Counted from the stretch's first letter, positions 53,101 to 62,127 are shown. The stretch is 64,000 bases of DNA from Bacillus sp. ISL-34 (GCF_018613325.1 NZ_JAGGQJ010000026.1:62001-126000); one strand, 5' to 3'. Numbers and translations: made by a program. Notes: generated by a model not told the origin, from the letters alone.

Positions 53101-53933
53101 TTCCCATCCATGAAAACTTATCAAACAGGGTGGCGGTTATCACTGGAGGCAGCGGTGTTTTATGTTCCAAAATGGCTGTGGAATTGGCCCGTCATGGTGT
53201 CAAGATAGCCATATTGAACAGAACGGCGGAAAAAGGGCAAGAAGTGGTCGAACTCATCGAACAAACAGGTGGAACTGCGATATCAATCGCGGCAGATGTT
53301 TTGGATAGAACCTCATTGGAGGCTGCAAGAGGGAAAATAATAGAAACGTTCGGAAGAGTTGATCTATTAATAAATGGAGCGGGAGGCAATCATCCTGATG
53401 CCATTACAGCTCCAGAGAAATATGGGGAAGAAGCAGAAGGAAAATCATTTTTTGATCTGGATGAAAATGGTTTCTCCCAAGTTTTTGCCAGTAATTTTAC
53501 CGGTACATTTTTGGCAAGTCAGGTATTTGGTAAAGAATTATTGCAAGTGGAAGCACCAGTTATCGTGAATGTATCATCCATGAGCGCCTACGCTCCAATG
53601 ACTAAAGTACCAGCATATAGCGCTGCCAAAGCTTCGATAAATAATTTTACCATGTGGATGGCTGTTCATTTTGCCGAAGAAGGTTTACGGGTGAATGCCA
53701 TTGCTCCAGGATTCTTTTTGACGAAGCAAAATCGCGATCTTTTGCTTAATGAAGATGGCAGCCTGACGGCAAGGTCTGATAAAATCATTACTTCAACACC
53801 CATGAAGCGTTTCGGGCAGCCTGAAGATTTACTTGGTACCTTGCTTTGGCTTGTTGATGAATCCTATTCGGGCTTTGTCACAGGAATTACGGTACCGGTC
53901 GATGGGGGTTTCATGGCATACTCGGGCGTCTGA
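53097..53933 (+). CDS. uxuB: D-mannonate oxidoreductase (fructuronate reductase), SDR type
   Basis: The 278-aa SDR has a GGSGVLCSKMA cofactor loop, NGAGGNHPDA, catalytic Ser in VNVSSMSAYAP and YSAAKASINN, and a C-terminal GITVPVDGGF. It matches B. subtilis YjmF/UxuB rather than the long MDR-type E. coli UxuB. It interconverts D-fructuronate and D-mannonate with NADH. It is coupled to uxuA by ATGA. Confidence 0.9.
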   Translation: MIPIHENLSNRVAVITGGSGVLCSKMAVELARHGVKIAILNRTAEKGQEVVELIEQTGGTAISIAADVLDRTSLEAARGKIIETFGRVDLLINGAGGNHPDAITAPEKYGEEAEGKSFFDLDENGFSQVFASNFTGTFLASQVFGKELLQVEAPVIVNVSSMSAYAPMTKVPAYSAAKASINNFTMWMAVHFAEEGLRVNAIAPGFFLTKQNRDLLLNEDGSLTARSDKIITSTPMKRFGQPEDLLGTLLWLVDESYSGFVTGITVPVDGGFMAYSGV

Positions 53934-54120
53934 AGCCAGGTCCAACAAAAAGGCAAACAAGTGAACGTGATTAAATTAGTTCCACGGTATGGGAAATTGA
54001 CTTTTTTACTGCATCAGAAGGTGATTGTAAAGCTTTACTTATTATAATAGAATATTCCTTATATATAAGCCATTTTGTTATTGGGCAGAGAAATGAAATC
54101 ACACGACAGGAATGAATGAA

Positions 54121-55122
54121 ATGAAAACCATTACAATTACTGATGTCGCCAATCACGCGAAAGTATCAAAAAGCACAGTTTCCCAATACCTGAACAAACG
54201 CTACGAATATATGAGTGAAAAAACAAGGAAAAAAATTGAAAAAACAATAGAAGAGTTGAACTATCAGCCTAATATAATAGCGCGCAGTTTAAAACAAAAA
54301 TCAACATTTACTGTTGGGGTAGTGGTGGCCAATATCCTTCACACGTTTTCAACGCAAGTTATTAGAGCTATAGAAAACTACTTTTATGAACAAGGGTTTC
54401 ATATTATCGTATGCAATGCAGATGACAATCCTGAAAAGGAAAAGAATTATATTGAAATGCTAAGAGCTAAACAAGTGGATGGGATCATCATTTTCCCTAC
54501 AGGGGATAATCTTGATTTATATCAACGTATGAAGAGTGATCAATTCCCGATTGTTTTCATGGATAGGACGATCGAAGGATTGGATATTGCAACAGTCTTG
54601 CTCGATAATCACCTGGCATCCAAGTTAGCGATCGACCGGTTTATTGAAAAGGGTTTTGAAAACATTGCAATCATAACCACTTCAATCATACGCGATATCA
54701 GTCCCAGAATCGAACGGATCCAAGGCTACAAGGATTCACTCGCGTCACATGGGATACCATTCAATGCTGAATATATTAAAACAGTGAACGTAGATGAAAT
54801 CCCGGTTGCACTTTCAGAATTTTTCGAATTGGAAAAGCCGCCACAAGCCATATTGGCAGGAAATGATATCGTTCTTAATGAAGTATTGCGATATATGAAA
54901 CAGCATGAAATCAATATACCTGATGACATGGCGGTCATAGGAATCGATGAGGTACCGTATGCCAGTTTCTATACACCGACCATCACAACCGTTAATCAGC
55001 CAGCTGTCGAAATGGCCAACTTGGCAGCAGAGTTATTGCTTAGCCAAATCAATAAAACAGGAAAAGAGGATACAAGCGTGCATCGCTTGAAACCGACTTT
55101 GTTATCAAGGAATTCTTGCTAG
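54121..55122 (+). CDS. LacI-family regulator of the hexonate genes
   Basis: The ~333-aa protein has the LacI helix-turn-helix (ITDVANHAKVSKSTVSQYLN), hinge helix PNIIARSLKQ and a periplasmic-binding-like effector domain with NADDNPEKE and FMDRTIEG. The ATG at 54121 lies 9 bases after AGGA; ATG 54112 is an alternative. It likely binds CTAAAYCGRTTTAG palindromes at 48242, 48263 and 55174, and a ketodeoxy acid or hexonate may be the inducer. Its position matches ExuR of B. subtilis. Confidence 0.9.
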   Translation: MKTITITDVANHAKVSKSTVSQYLNKRYEYMSEKTRKKIEKTIEELNYQPNIIARSLKQKSTFTVGVVVANILHTFSTQVIRAIENYFYEQGFHIIVCNADDNPEKEKNYIEMLRAKQVDGIIIFPTGDNLDLYQRMKSDQFPIVFMDRTIEGLDIATVLLDNHLASKLAIDRFIEKGFENIAIITTSIIRDISPRIERIQGYKDSLASHGIPFNAEYIKTVNVDEIPVALSEFFELEKPPQAILAGNDIVLNEVLRYMKQHEINIPDDMAVIGIDEVPYASFYTPTITTVNQPAVEMANLAAELLLSQINKTGKEDTSVHRLKPTLLSRNSC

Positions 55123-55134
55123 GGCCGGATGTAA

Positions 55135-55174
55135 GAATTCCCGTAAAAAAGAAAGCGCTTTTTTACGGGAATTC
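55135..55174 (+). terminator. Terminator after the LacI gene, with a cre-like loop
   Basis: A perfect 17-bp stem, GAATTCCCGTAAAAAAG with CTTTTTTACGGGAATTC, has a 6-base loop AAAGCG. The loop region AAAGCGCTTT resembles the core of a CcpA site. The stem's last base is the first base of operator O3. Confidence 0.8.
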
Positions 55175-55187
55175 TAAACCGATTTAG
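55174..55187. promoter_or_regulatory. LacI-family operator O3 before the transporter gene
   Basis: CTAAACCGATTTAG, one base from a perfect palindrome and one base from O2 in the left half. It lies about 90 bases before the transporter start and directly after the regulator's terminator. Confidence 0.7.
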
Positions 55188-55220
55188 TTAAAGAAATAGG
55201 CTTTACTATTGGTTATTAAT

Positions 55221-55234
55221 TGGAAACGTTTCCA
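55221..55234. promoter_or_regulatory. cre-like palindrome upstream of the transporter
   Basis: TGGAAACGTTTCCA is a perfect 14-bp palindrome with the CG centre of a CcpA/LacI-family site. It deviates from the cre consensus at positions 3 and 12. It would place the transporter under carbon catabolite control. Confidence 0.5.
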
Positions 55235-55276
55235 AAAATGCTGCTGCATTTATTGAAACGTATAGGGGGGTACTTT

Positions 55277-56518
55277 ATGTTTTCAAATGGTAGAGGAATG
55301 GTCATCGTTTTCTTGTTCTTGGCAGGGGTAATAAATTATCTGGACCGATCTGCACTGTCCATTGCAGCTCCGTTCATCCAAGATGACTTATCTTTAACAG
55401 CAACACAGATGGGGATTATTTTTAGTAGCTTTTCAGTTGGTTACGCCATATTTAATTTCCTTGGAGGAATGGCGTCCGATAAATGGGGTGCAAAGCTTAC
55501 GCTTTTCGTGGCGATGATCGTTTGGTCTTTATTCAGTGGTGCACTTGTACTGGCTGTCGGTTTTGTCAGTATGATAATCATCCGCATCTTGTTTGGAATG
55601 GGAGAAGGCCCTCTTTCGGCAACCATCAATAAAATGGTGAATAACTGGTTTCCGGCTAATCAACGGGCATCTGTCGTTGGTTTGACGAATAGCGGGACGC
55701 CACTTGGTGGCGCCATCGCAGGTCCGATTGTTGGATTTATTGCCATCTCATATGGATGGAGAGTTTCTTTCATTGCCATAATGGTGATTGGTCTTATATG
55801 GGCGATTTGCTGGTGGAAGTTCGTTAAAGAAAAACCAGAAGAGTCAAAAGAACAGAAATATACGGGGAAATCTTATGTAGCGGCAACATCTGAAGGGAAG
55901 TTGAAATTCACCTTTTATTTAAAACAAAAAACGGTTTTGTTTACAGCTCTAGCGTTTTTTTCCTACAACTATATTCTCTTCTTTTTCTTAACTTGGTTCC
56001 CAAGCTATTTGGTGGATGCACGCGGCCTAAGTGTAGAAAATATGAGTATCATTACTGTGATTCCTTGGATTTTTGGATTCATCGGACTTGCTTTGGGTGG
56101 ATTCGTGTCGGATTTCTTCTTTAAAAAGTTCGCTCAAAAAGGCGTTTTATTCTCACGTAAACTCGTGCTTGTAACATGTTTGTTCTTATCGGCGGTATGT
56201 ATCGGTTTTGCCGGACTTGTATCGACAACGGTCAGTGCGGTAACGCTTGTCGCACTATCCGTCTTCTTCCTCTATTTGACTGGTGCCATTTACTGGGCAA
56301 TCGTCAACGATGTCGTAGACCCTGGTAATGTTGGATCTGTTGGAGGTTTTATGCATTTCTTGGCAAATACAGCAGGAATCATCGGACCGACGTTAACAGG
56401 ATACATTGTCGATACCTCAGGCACATACACAGTTGCATTCTTGCTTGCAGGTGGTTTGGCCATCGTTGCATCGCTTGCAGTCATCCGTTTTGTACGACCG
56501 ATTGTAAAGCCTGTGTAA
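55277..56518 (+). CDS. exuT: ExuT-like hexuronate/hexonate MFS transporter
   Basis: From ATG 55277 (TAGGGGGG site) the product has ~413 residues and 12 transmembrane helices. NYLDRSALSIAAPFIQ is the signature of the anion:cation symporter (ACS) branch that includes ExuT and gluconate/galactonate carriers. ASDKWGAKLT and RILFGMGEGPLSATINKMV are further MFS motifs. A TTG at 55220 would put coding over the palindrome at 55221 and has no ribosome binding site. It imports hexonates or hexuronates with protons. Confidence 0.87.
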   Translation: MFSNGRGMVIVFLFLAGVINYLDRSALSIAAPFIQDDLSLTATQMGIIFSSFSVGYAIFNFLGGMASDKWGAKLTLFVAMIVWSLFSGALVLAVGFVSMIIIRILFGMGEGPLSATINKMVNNWFPANQRASVVGLTNSGTPLGGAIAGPIVGFIAISYGWRVSFIAIMVIGLIWAICWWKFVKEKPEESKEQKYTGKSYVAATSEGKLKFTFYLKQKTVLFTALAFFSYNYILFFFLTWFPSYLVDARGLSVENMSIITVIPWIFGFIGLALGGFVSDFFFKKFAQKGVLFSRKLVLVTCLFLSAVCIGFAGLVSTTVSAVTLVALSVFFLYLTGAIYWAIVNDVVDPGNVGSVGGFMHFLANTAGIIGPTLTGYIVDTSGTYTVAFLLAGGLAIVASLAVIRFVRPIVKPV

Positions 56519-56529
56519 TAGATTGTTAG

Positions 56530-56570
56530 AATGGAAGTGTCTCCCAAAAGGAAGACACTTCCATTTTTTA
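56530..56570 (+). terminator. Terminator after the transporter gene
   Basis: TGGAAGTGTCT and AGACACTTCCA (11-bp stem) around a 10-base loop are followed by TTTTTTA. Confidence 0.88.
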
Positions 56571-56599
56571 TGGATAATATGCATGTTTAATAGGCATGC

Positions 56600-57469
56600 C
56601 TAGCGCATCCGATTTTCTTTTCGAAATGTAGCTGGTGTCTTTTCAGTGTATTTTTTAAAGGTACGAAAAAATTGGGGCATGCTTTCAAAACCACACATTT
56701 CAGCAATATTGGCAATGGTATGATTCGTTTCCAGTAAAAGTTCCTTTGCCTTGATGATTCTTTTCGTATTTAAATACACGATTAAGCCAATTCCAGTCGT
56801 TTCCTTAAAAACTCTGCTGAAATGAGCGGGACTGACCAAAGCTTTTTGTGCAAGTATTGTCAAATTCAATGAATCATCGATATGTTCACTAATATAGATT
56901 AAAATATCTTTGATCCATTCTGAACTATAGCTATTGCCCTCAGGTAAATCTTCTTTGCCATTTTTCCGGGTACGGTATAAATCAAGTATGATCTGGTGAA
57001 CGATCAGCAAACAAGCATGCCTCGAGCCCGTTGTTTGGCCAGTTGTTTCTTGCAGGATGAGCTGTAGCTGTTCCTCCAACTTTACTTGTTTCTTTTGCGG
57101 CAATGATATTTTATAATTCTTACTCTTTTTTGTCAGATCAAACAAATGTAAATATGAAAGAGAATCATCTACCATATCTTTATATATCAATGTGGGACTG
57201 AAAAAGATAATGGTGGAGGTAACAGGGTCGTCCTTATTCGGTAATGCCCTATGAATGGTATTATTCGGGATCAGGAATACATCCCCTTGCTGCATATCAT
57301 AAAACACATCACCGATAAAAAAGGTCCCTTTACCGTTATAAACATAAACAATTTCATAATAGTCATGCATATGATCGGACAATTCATTCTGCGGACTTTT
57401 CGTATCTTGATAGACAAAAGAAAATGGGAAGAGTAAATCATGATTTAATGCATTATGGATTTTTTTCAT
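56600..57469 (-). CDS. AraC-family regulator with cupin domain
   Basis: The 289-aa protein has an N-terminal cupin (DYYEIVYVYNGKGTFFIGD, with QQGDVFLIPNNTIH, ~30-80) that binds a small ligand and a C-terminal double helix-turn-helix (~190-285) with LVSPAHFSRVFKETTG and IAEMCGFESMPQFFRTFKKY. It is transcribed away from uxaA and probably activates the uxaA-lgoD-uxaB genes. ATG start behind AGGAG. An 18-bp tandem repeat lies in the shared upstream region. Confidence 0.9.
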   Translation of the reverse strand: MKKIHNALNHDLLFPFSFVYQDTKSPQNELSDHMHDYYEIVYVYNGKGTFFIGDVFYDMQQGDVFLIPNNTIHRALPNKDDPVTSTIIFFSPTLIYKDMVDDSLSYLHLFDLTKKSKNYKISLPQKKQVKLEEQLQLILQETTGQTTGSRHACLLIVHQIILDLYRTRKNGKEDLPEGNSYSSEWIKDILIYISEHIDDSLNLTILAQKALVSPAHFSRVFKETTGIGLIVYLNTKRIIKAKELLLETNHTIANIAEMCGFESMPQFFRTFKKYTEKTPATFRKENRMR

Positions 57470-57554
57470 TTGTTCATCTCCTGAAAGTATAATACAACAA
57501 GAATGAGTATATTTATAGCAAAATATGCAATTTTTATTTCAAAAATTGATGTTA

Positions 57555-57617
57555 AAATTAAAATAGATTTAAAAATTAAAATAGATTTAAAAATTAAAAT
57601 AGATTTAAAAATTAAAT
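57555..57617. repeat. 18-bp tandem repeat in the araC-uxaA divergent region
   Basis: Three exact copies of AAATTAAAATAGATTTAA (57555-57572, 57573-57590, 57591-57608) and half of a fourth. It lies between the divergent regulator and uxaA, upstream of a TTGACG -35-like element near 57653. A role as regulator binding array or as a bent-DNA element is possible; slippage-generated filler is the alternative. Confidence 0.8.
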
Positions 57618-57700
57618 AATTCAAGCAAAAAATGAAAGGGCTTTCGGAATGGGTTGACGTTTGGTTTTGAACGCCTTCACTCAAGATAAGGAGGGACAAA

Positions 57701-59206
57701 ATGAATAAATTTGTTCAATTGCATTCAAACGATGATGTTGTTATTTCCTTGGAGGGGATTCATAAAGGACAAAGCCTCCAGATTCAAACGGTAGACAGGG
57801 GAATGATCCATATCAAGGCAAGTGACGACATTCCTAAAGGGCATAAAATGTTAGTGAAACCGGTTAAAAGAGGAGGAGACGTAATCAAATTTGGCTACTC
57901 GATCGGAAAAGCCAAAGAAGATATCTCCATTGGCGATTGGGTCCACACCCATAATCTAGCATCCGGTTTGCATGGTATATTGGATTATTCCTATAAACCC
58001 AGCAGTCAAAATATAAAAGAGCATAGTCAAAATCATACCTTCCAAGGATATATCCGTGAAAATGGGGAAGTGGGTATCCGGAATGAAATTTGGATCATCA
58101 ACACGGTTGGCTGCATTAATAAAACATGTGAAGTTCTCGCTAAAATGGGAAATGAGCAGTTTAAAGATCGGCAAATCGATGGGGTTCACCACTTTTCCCA
58201 CCCATACGGTTGTTCTCAATTGGGAGATGATTTGACACATACACAGAAACTATTAGCGGCCTTGGTTCAACATCCAAATGCAGCAGGCGTTTTAGTTGTA
58301 GGATTAGGATGCGAGAACAATCAAATCGAAGCATTTAAAGAAGTCATCGGCGAATTTCCTCCAAATCGCATTAAATTTTTAAAAGCCCAGGAGGTTCAAG
58401 ATGAATTGGAGACCGGCTTACGTTTAATGGGGGAATTAGTGGAATATGCGGAGGGGTTCGTACGCATGCCCGTACCGGTTTCAAAGTTGAAAATAGGCTT
58501 GAAGTGCGGGGGTTCCGATGGATTTTCTGGCATTACCGCTAATCCATTGGTTGGTGCGGTTTCCGACCTTATAGTAGAAAATGGAGGGACCACGATATTG
58601 ACAGAGGTTCCTGAGATGTTTGGAGCGGAAACGATATTGATGAATAGGGCAAGAGATGAAGAAACCTTTAATAAAATCGTTGGCCTTATTAATGATTTCA
58701 AACAGTATTTCATTCGCCATGATCAGGAAATTTATGAAAACCCTTCACCCGGAAACAAGGAAGGCGGCATAAGTACGCTGGAGGAAAAATCACTTGGGTG
58801 CACACAAAAAGGCGGCCATGCCACTGTAGTGGATGTAAGTCCATATGGAGAACGGGTAGTGAAGCATGGTTTGAATTTAATCAATTCGCCTGGAAATGAC
58901 CTGATTTCGGTGACGGCTTTGGCAGCAGCGGGTGCACATATCGTTCTGTTCACTACGGGAAGGGGAACACCATTTGGCGGACCGGTGCCAACTGTGAAAA
59001 TAGCAACGAATTCAGATTTAGCCGATCGTAAAAAATACTGGATTGATTATAATGCCGGGCAGTTAATTGAAGGTCAAAAGATCGATGAATTAAAGGACGA
59101 TTTATTCCAATACATTCTTGAGCTTTCATCAGGTAAAAAGAAAACGAATAATGAAAAATTCGGATATAGGGAGATAAGCATCTTTAAAGAAGGCGTCATT
59201 CTCTAA
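57701..59206 (+). CDS. uxaA: Altronate dehydratase, fused form
   Basis: The 501-aa enzyme has an N-terminal SAF domain (~1-100, with VIKFGYSIGKAKEDI and WVHTHNL) and a UxaA catalytic domain (FQGYIRENGEVGIRN, FSHPYGCSQLGDD, LKCGGSDGFSG, PSPGNKEGGISTLEEKSLG). It dehydrates D-altronate to KDG in the galacturonate/L-galactonate route. It is followed by an LgoD-like gene and uxaB. The split UxaA at 33359-34820 is a homologue in two frames. Confidence 0.93.
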   Translation: MNKFVQLHSNDDVVISLEGIHKGQSLQIQTVDRGMIHIKASDDIPKGHKMLVKPVKRGGDVIKFGYSIGKAKEDISIGDWVHTHNLASGLHGILDYSYKPSSQNIKEHSQNHTFQGYIRENGEVGIRNEIWIINTVGCINKTCEVLAKMGNEQFKDRQIDGVHHFSHPYGCSQLGDDLTHTQKLLAALVQHPNAAGVLVVGLGCENNQIEAFKEVIGEFPPNRIKFLKAQEVQDELETGLRLMGELVEYAEGFVRMPVPVSKLKIGLKCGGSDGFSGITANPLVGAVSDLIVENGGTTILTEVPEMFGAETILMNRARDEETFNKIVGLINDFKQYFIRHDQEIYENPSPGNKEGGISTLEEKSLGCTQKGGHATVVDVSPYGERVVKHGLNLINSPGNDLISVTALAAAGAHIVLFTTGRGTPFGGPVPTVKIATNSDLADRKKYWIDYNAGQLIEGQKIDELKDDLFQYILELSSGKKKTNNEKFGYREISIFKEGVIL

Positions 59207-59250
59207 CAGGTGTACATATCTATTAAGTTATTAAAAAGGAGTGTTATTCA

Positions 59251-60264
59251 GTGAAAAGTATCGTTTGTGAACAGCCTTTTGAATTTAAGATGATACAGTC
59301 GGAAAAACCCGTACCAAACTCGGGGGAAGCTTTGATTCGTGTGCGGCGCATAGGTATATGCGGTACGGATATTCATGCCTATGGAGGTAATCAGCCCTTT
59401 TTTAGCTATCCTCGAATACTTGGCCATGAATTATCCGGTTATATTGAGTCCATACCAGAGAATGAATCAGGGCTTAATGTAGGGGATCAAGTATCGATCA
59501 TCCCCTATATGGAATGTGGAAAATGCCTGGCTTGCAGAAGTGGAAAAACGAACTGCTGTACAGATATGAAAGTGTTGGGTGTACATGCTGAAGGCGGCAT
59601 GAGTGAGTGGATTACGGTTCCTTACAATCATTTGGTGAGAACCGAGGGTCTCACACTTGACCAATCCGCAATGATAGAACCTTTAAGTATAGGGGCTCAC
59701 GCAGTCAGGCGCGCTGCTATACAAAAAGGGGAATTTGCAATTGTGATCGGTGCTGGTCCAATTGGCTTGGGAGTCATGGCATTCGCTAAAGAACAGGGTG
59801 CGAAGGTGATCGCGATGGATGTAAATGATGAACGCCTTGCATTTGCTGGCAAATGGGCAAATGCCGATTATACTTTGAACGTTTTGGAGAATCCAATTGA
59901 AAAATTAGCCGAGTTGACGAATGGAGATATGCCAAGCGTGGTATTTGATGCGACAGGTAATGCTAAATCAATGATGGATTCATTTAAATATCCTGCTCAC
60001 GGCGGAAGATTGATTTATGTAGGATTAGTTAAAGCGGAAATTTCCTTTAATGATCCTGAATTCCACAGTAAAGAGCTTACATTAATGGGAAGCCGTAATG
60101 CAACAAGGGATGACTTTGATTATGTCGTGAATACGCTGAAGAATGGCAAGCTGGATATGAGCCAGTATATTACACACCGCACACATTTGGATGAAATGAT
60201 CAATCTGTTTGAAGGGTGGTTAACTCCTGAAGCTAAAGTGATCAAGGCGATTGTCGAAATATAA
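59251..60264 (+). CDS. lgoD: LgoD-like L-galactonate 5-dehydrogenase (zinc MDR)
   Basis: The 337-aa zinc dehydrogenase has GICGTDIHAYGGNQPFFSYP, structural zinc cysteines CGKCLACRSGKTNCC, GAGPIGLGVMA and FNDPEFHSKELTLMGSRNAT. These are strongly alike in E. coli LgoD (YjjN), which oxidises L-galactonate to D-tagaturonate, the substrate of UxaB encoded next. YjmD of B. subtilis is the other close comparison. The GTG start follows AAAAAGGAGTG. Confidence 0.88.
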   Translation: MKSIVCEQPFEFKMIQSEKPVPNSGEALIRVRRIGICGTDIHAYGGNQPFFSYPRILGHELSGYIESIPENESGLNVGDQVSIIPYMECGKCLACRSGKTNCCTDMKVLGVHAEGGMSEWITVPYNHLVRTEGLTLDQSAMIEPLSIGAHAVRRAAIQKGEFAIVIGAGPIGLGVMAFAKEQGAKVIAMDVNDERLAFAGKWANADYTLNVLENPIEKLAELTNGDMPSVVFDATGNAKSMMDSFKYPAHGGRLIYVGLVKAEISFNDPEFHSKELTLMGSRNATRDDFDYVVNTLKNGKLDMSQYITHRTHLDEMINLFEGWLTPEAKVIKAIVEI

Positions 60265-60347
60265 GCATTCTGTATGCTGTCATAAGGGCAACCTCTTGAA
60301 AGCGCAATCCTAATTGGATATTTCTATTAGAAAGGAGTTCCTTGATC

Positions 60348-61835
60348 ATGAACATAAATAAAAGTCAACTGAAGCGTCTGAGTAAAGATACAAAAGCTGT
60401 CCAAAATCCACATATGATGGATTTTTCCATAAAAGTATTGCAGATTGGGGAGGGGAATTTTCTTCGAGGCTTCTTTGATTGGATGATTCATGAATGTAAT
60501 AAACAAGGTCATTTCATGGGAAGTATTGCAGTTACCCAGCCTCGCCCCGCCGGAAAAGGGAAAATAGAGGAAGTAAAGCGGCAAGATGGACTGTATACCT
60601 TAATGTTACGTGGTTTTCACCAAGGGGAGAAGGTGGAACATACAGAGATCATTTCCGTTTTTTCGAAGGTGATTGATCCATATGAAGAATGGATGGGATT
60701 TTTAGCACTATCCGAAAATCCTGAATTGGAATTTGTAGTTTCCAACACGACTGAAGCAGGACTCAAATACCAGCCGATTCCTTTGGAAGATGGAAAGCCG
60801 ATTGAATCTTTTCCAGGAAAACTGACTGCATTTTTGTATCATCGTTATCTGCATTTCAACGGAGATGCCAAAAAAGGACTGATCATGCTTCCATGTGAGC
60901 TTTTAGAGAGAAATGGTGATTCATTGAAGCAATGTGTTCTTAAGCATAGCGGGGATTGGGATTTACCAAAGCCATTCATGGAGTGGGTGGACCGGGACAA
61001 CCTATTCCTAAACTCGCTTGTAGACCGTATCGTTACAGGATTCCCAGCCAATGAGTCGGAAACGCTATTCGCGGCATGGGGATATGAGGATACTCTGCTA
61101 AATACGGCAGAACCCTATCATTTATGGGCTATTGAAGGTGACCCTTCTATTGATGAACGTCTGCCTTTACAACAATCCGGCTTAAATGTGCGTTGGGTAA
61201 AAGATTTAACTCCTTATCAAATGAGGAAGGTTCGGATTCTTAATGGTTCACATACCTTGATGGCTCCTTTAGGGATTTTATCTGGATTGGAAGAAGTAAA
61301 ACAGGCAATCGATCATTCGGAATTCAACCAATTTCTGAGCAATGCCATTCAAAAGGAAATAATTCCTTCATTACCTTTTGATCAAAATGAGATGATGCTA
61401 TATGGGGAAAGTGTTCTTGAGCGATTTAAGAATCCTTTTGTACATCACCTCCTGGCCGATATTTCGCTGAACAGCATTTCGAAGTTTAAGGTTCGTCTCC
61501 TGCCCACATTAGAGGAATATCATAGGGTGAAAGGCAGGCTGCCTGACTGTATCGTACGAGGTTTTTCGGGCCTGATCCGATTTTATAAGGTTCACGAAAT
61601 GAAGGGGGATTATATTGGTAAAAGCTTTTCGGGTAAAGTCTATGTCGTCAAAGACGATATAAAGTCAATTGAATTTTTTAGGGAACAATGGCTTCGTTAT
61701 GAGAGGGGAGAAATCCCGCTTAGACAATTGATAGAGGCCACCTTAAGTAATCAATATTTATGGGGGAAGGATTTGAGCGATATCCCGAACCTAGGAAACG
61801 AATTATGCCAATATCTAGAAGGGATGATTGACTGA
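60348..61835 (+). CDS. uxaB: Tagaturonate reductase (altronate oxidoreductase)
   Basis: The ~495-aa member of the mannitol/tagaturonate dehydrogenase family has VLQIGEGNFLRGFFDWMI near the N-terminus, VVSNTTEAGLKY, LPCELLERNGD, and KVRILNGSHTLMAPLG with the catalytic Lys and Asn/His. It reduces D-tagaturonate to D-altronate with NADH for UxaA. ATG 60348 is 10 bases after AAAGGAG; TTG 60342 is closer. It is the last gene of the cluster. Confidence 0.93.
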   Translation: MNINKSQLKRLSKDTKAVQNPHMMDFSIKVLQIGEGNFLRGFFDWMIHECNKQGHFMGSIAVTQPRPAGKGKIEEVKRQDGLYTLMLRGFHQGEKVEHTEIISVFSKVIDPYEEWMGFLALSENPELEFVVSNTTEAGLKYQPIPLEDGKPIESFPGKLTAFLYHRYLHFNGDAKKGLIMLPCELLERNGDSLKQCVLKHSGDWDLPKPFMEWVDRDNLFLNSLVDRIVTGFPANESETLFAAWGYEDTLLNTAEPYHLWAIEGDPSIDERLPLQQSGLNVRWVKDLTPYQMRKVRILNGSHTLMAPLGILSGLEEVKQAIDHSEFNQFLSNAIQKEIIPSLPFDQNEMMLYGESVLERFKNPFVHHLLADISLNSISKFKVRLLPTLEEYHRVKGRLPDCIVRGFSGLIRFYKVHEMKGDYIGKSFSGKVYVVKDDIKSIEFFREQWLRYERGEIPLRQLIEATLSNQYLWGKDLSDIPNLGNELCQYLEGMID

Positions 61836-61991
61836 AATTATCTTTGGGCAAGGTTAAGTTCATGAATTTCCTTCCTATCTCTTATTTTTTTCTTTATTTT
61901 ATTTGTATTTTTGGTATACTGAATTAGTGATATTTTTTCTTGGTAGTTTCCTATGGAAAGATATTAAAAGAATTACATATTCTTTATTCCC

Positions 61992-62127
61992 GTGAAGGGG
62001 AGTAGCGTCAGGGATAACCTGAAATAAAGTCGTCATTACGTGGGAATTCCACCGGCTTTATTGGCCTAATTCATTTAGTGCTTAGCGAGACCTTTGCCAT
62101 TTATGGCAGAGGTCTCTTTATTTTTGT
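61992..62127 (+). promoter_or_regulatory. yybP-ykoY manganese riboswitch with terminator
   Basis: The leader carries the two conserved strands of the yybP-ykoY aptamer: AAGGGGAGTAGC near 61995-62007 and GCGAGACCTTTGCC near 62085-62098. AAGG and CCTT can form P1. The same GAGACCTTTGCC strand also pairs with GGCAGAGGTCTC to form a terminator followed by TTTATTTTT. The overlap of P1 and terminator gives an ON switch with Mn2+. A -10-like TATACT lies upstream near 61916. It precedes the TerC gene. Confidence 0.92.

Noticed and set aside
55220..55276. TTG start extending the transporter by 19 residues
   Set aside because: The extension is not like the family N-terminus, overlaps a regulatory palindrome and has no ribosome binding site; ATG 55277 has a good one.
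57629..57645. TGAAAGGGCTTTCG before uxaA as a cre site
   Set aside because: It lacks the central CG of the consensus.
57466..57699. 77-codon minus-strand frame upstream of araC
   Set aside because: Its centre is FKSILIFKSILIF, a translation of the 18-bp tandem repeat; no ribosome binding site.
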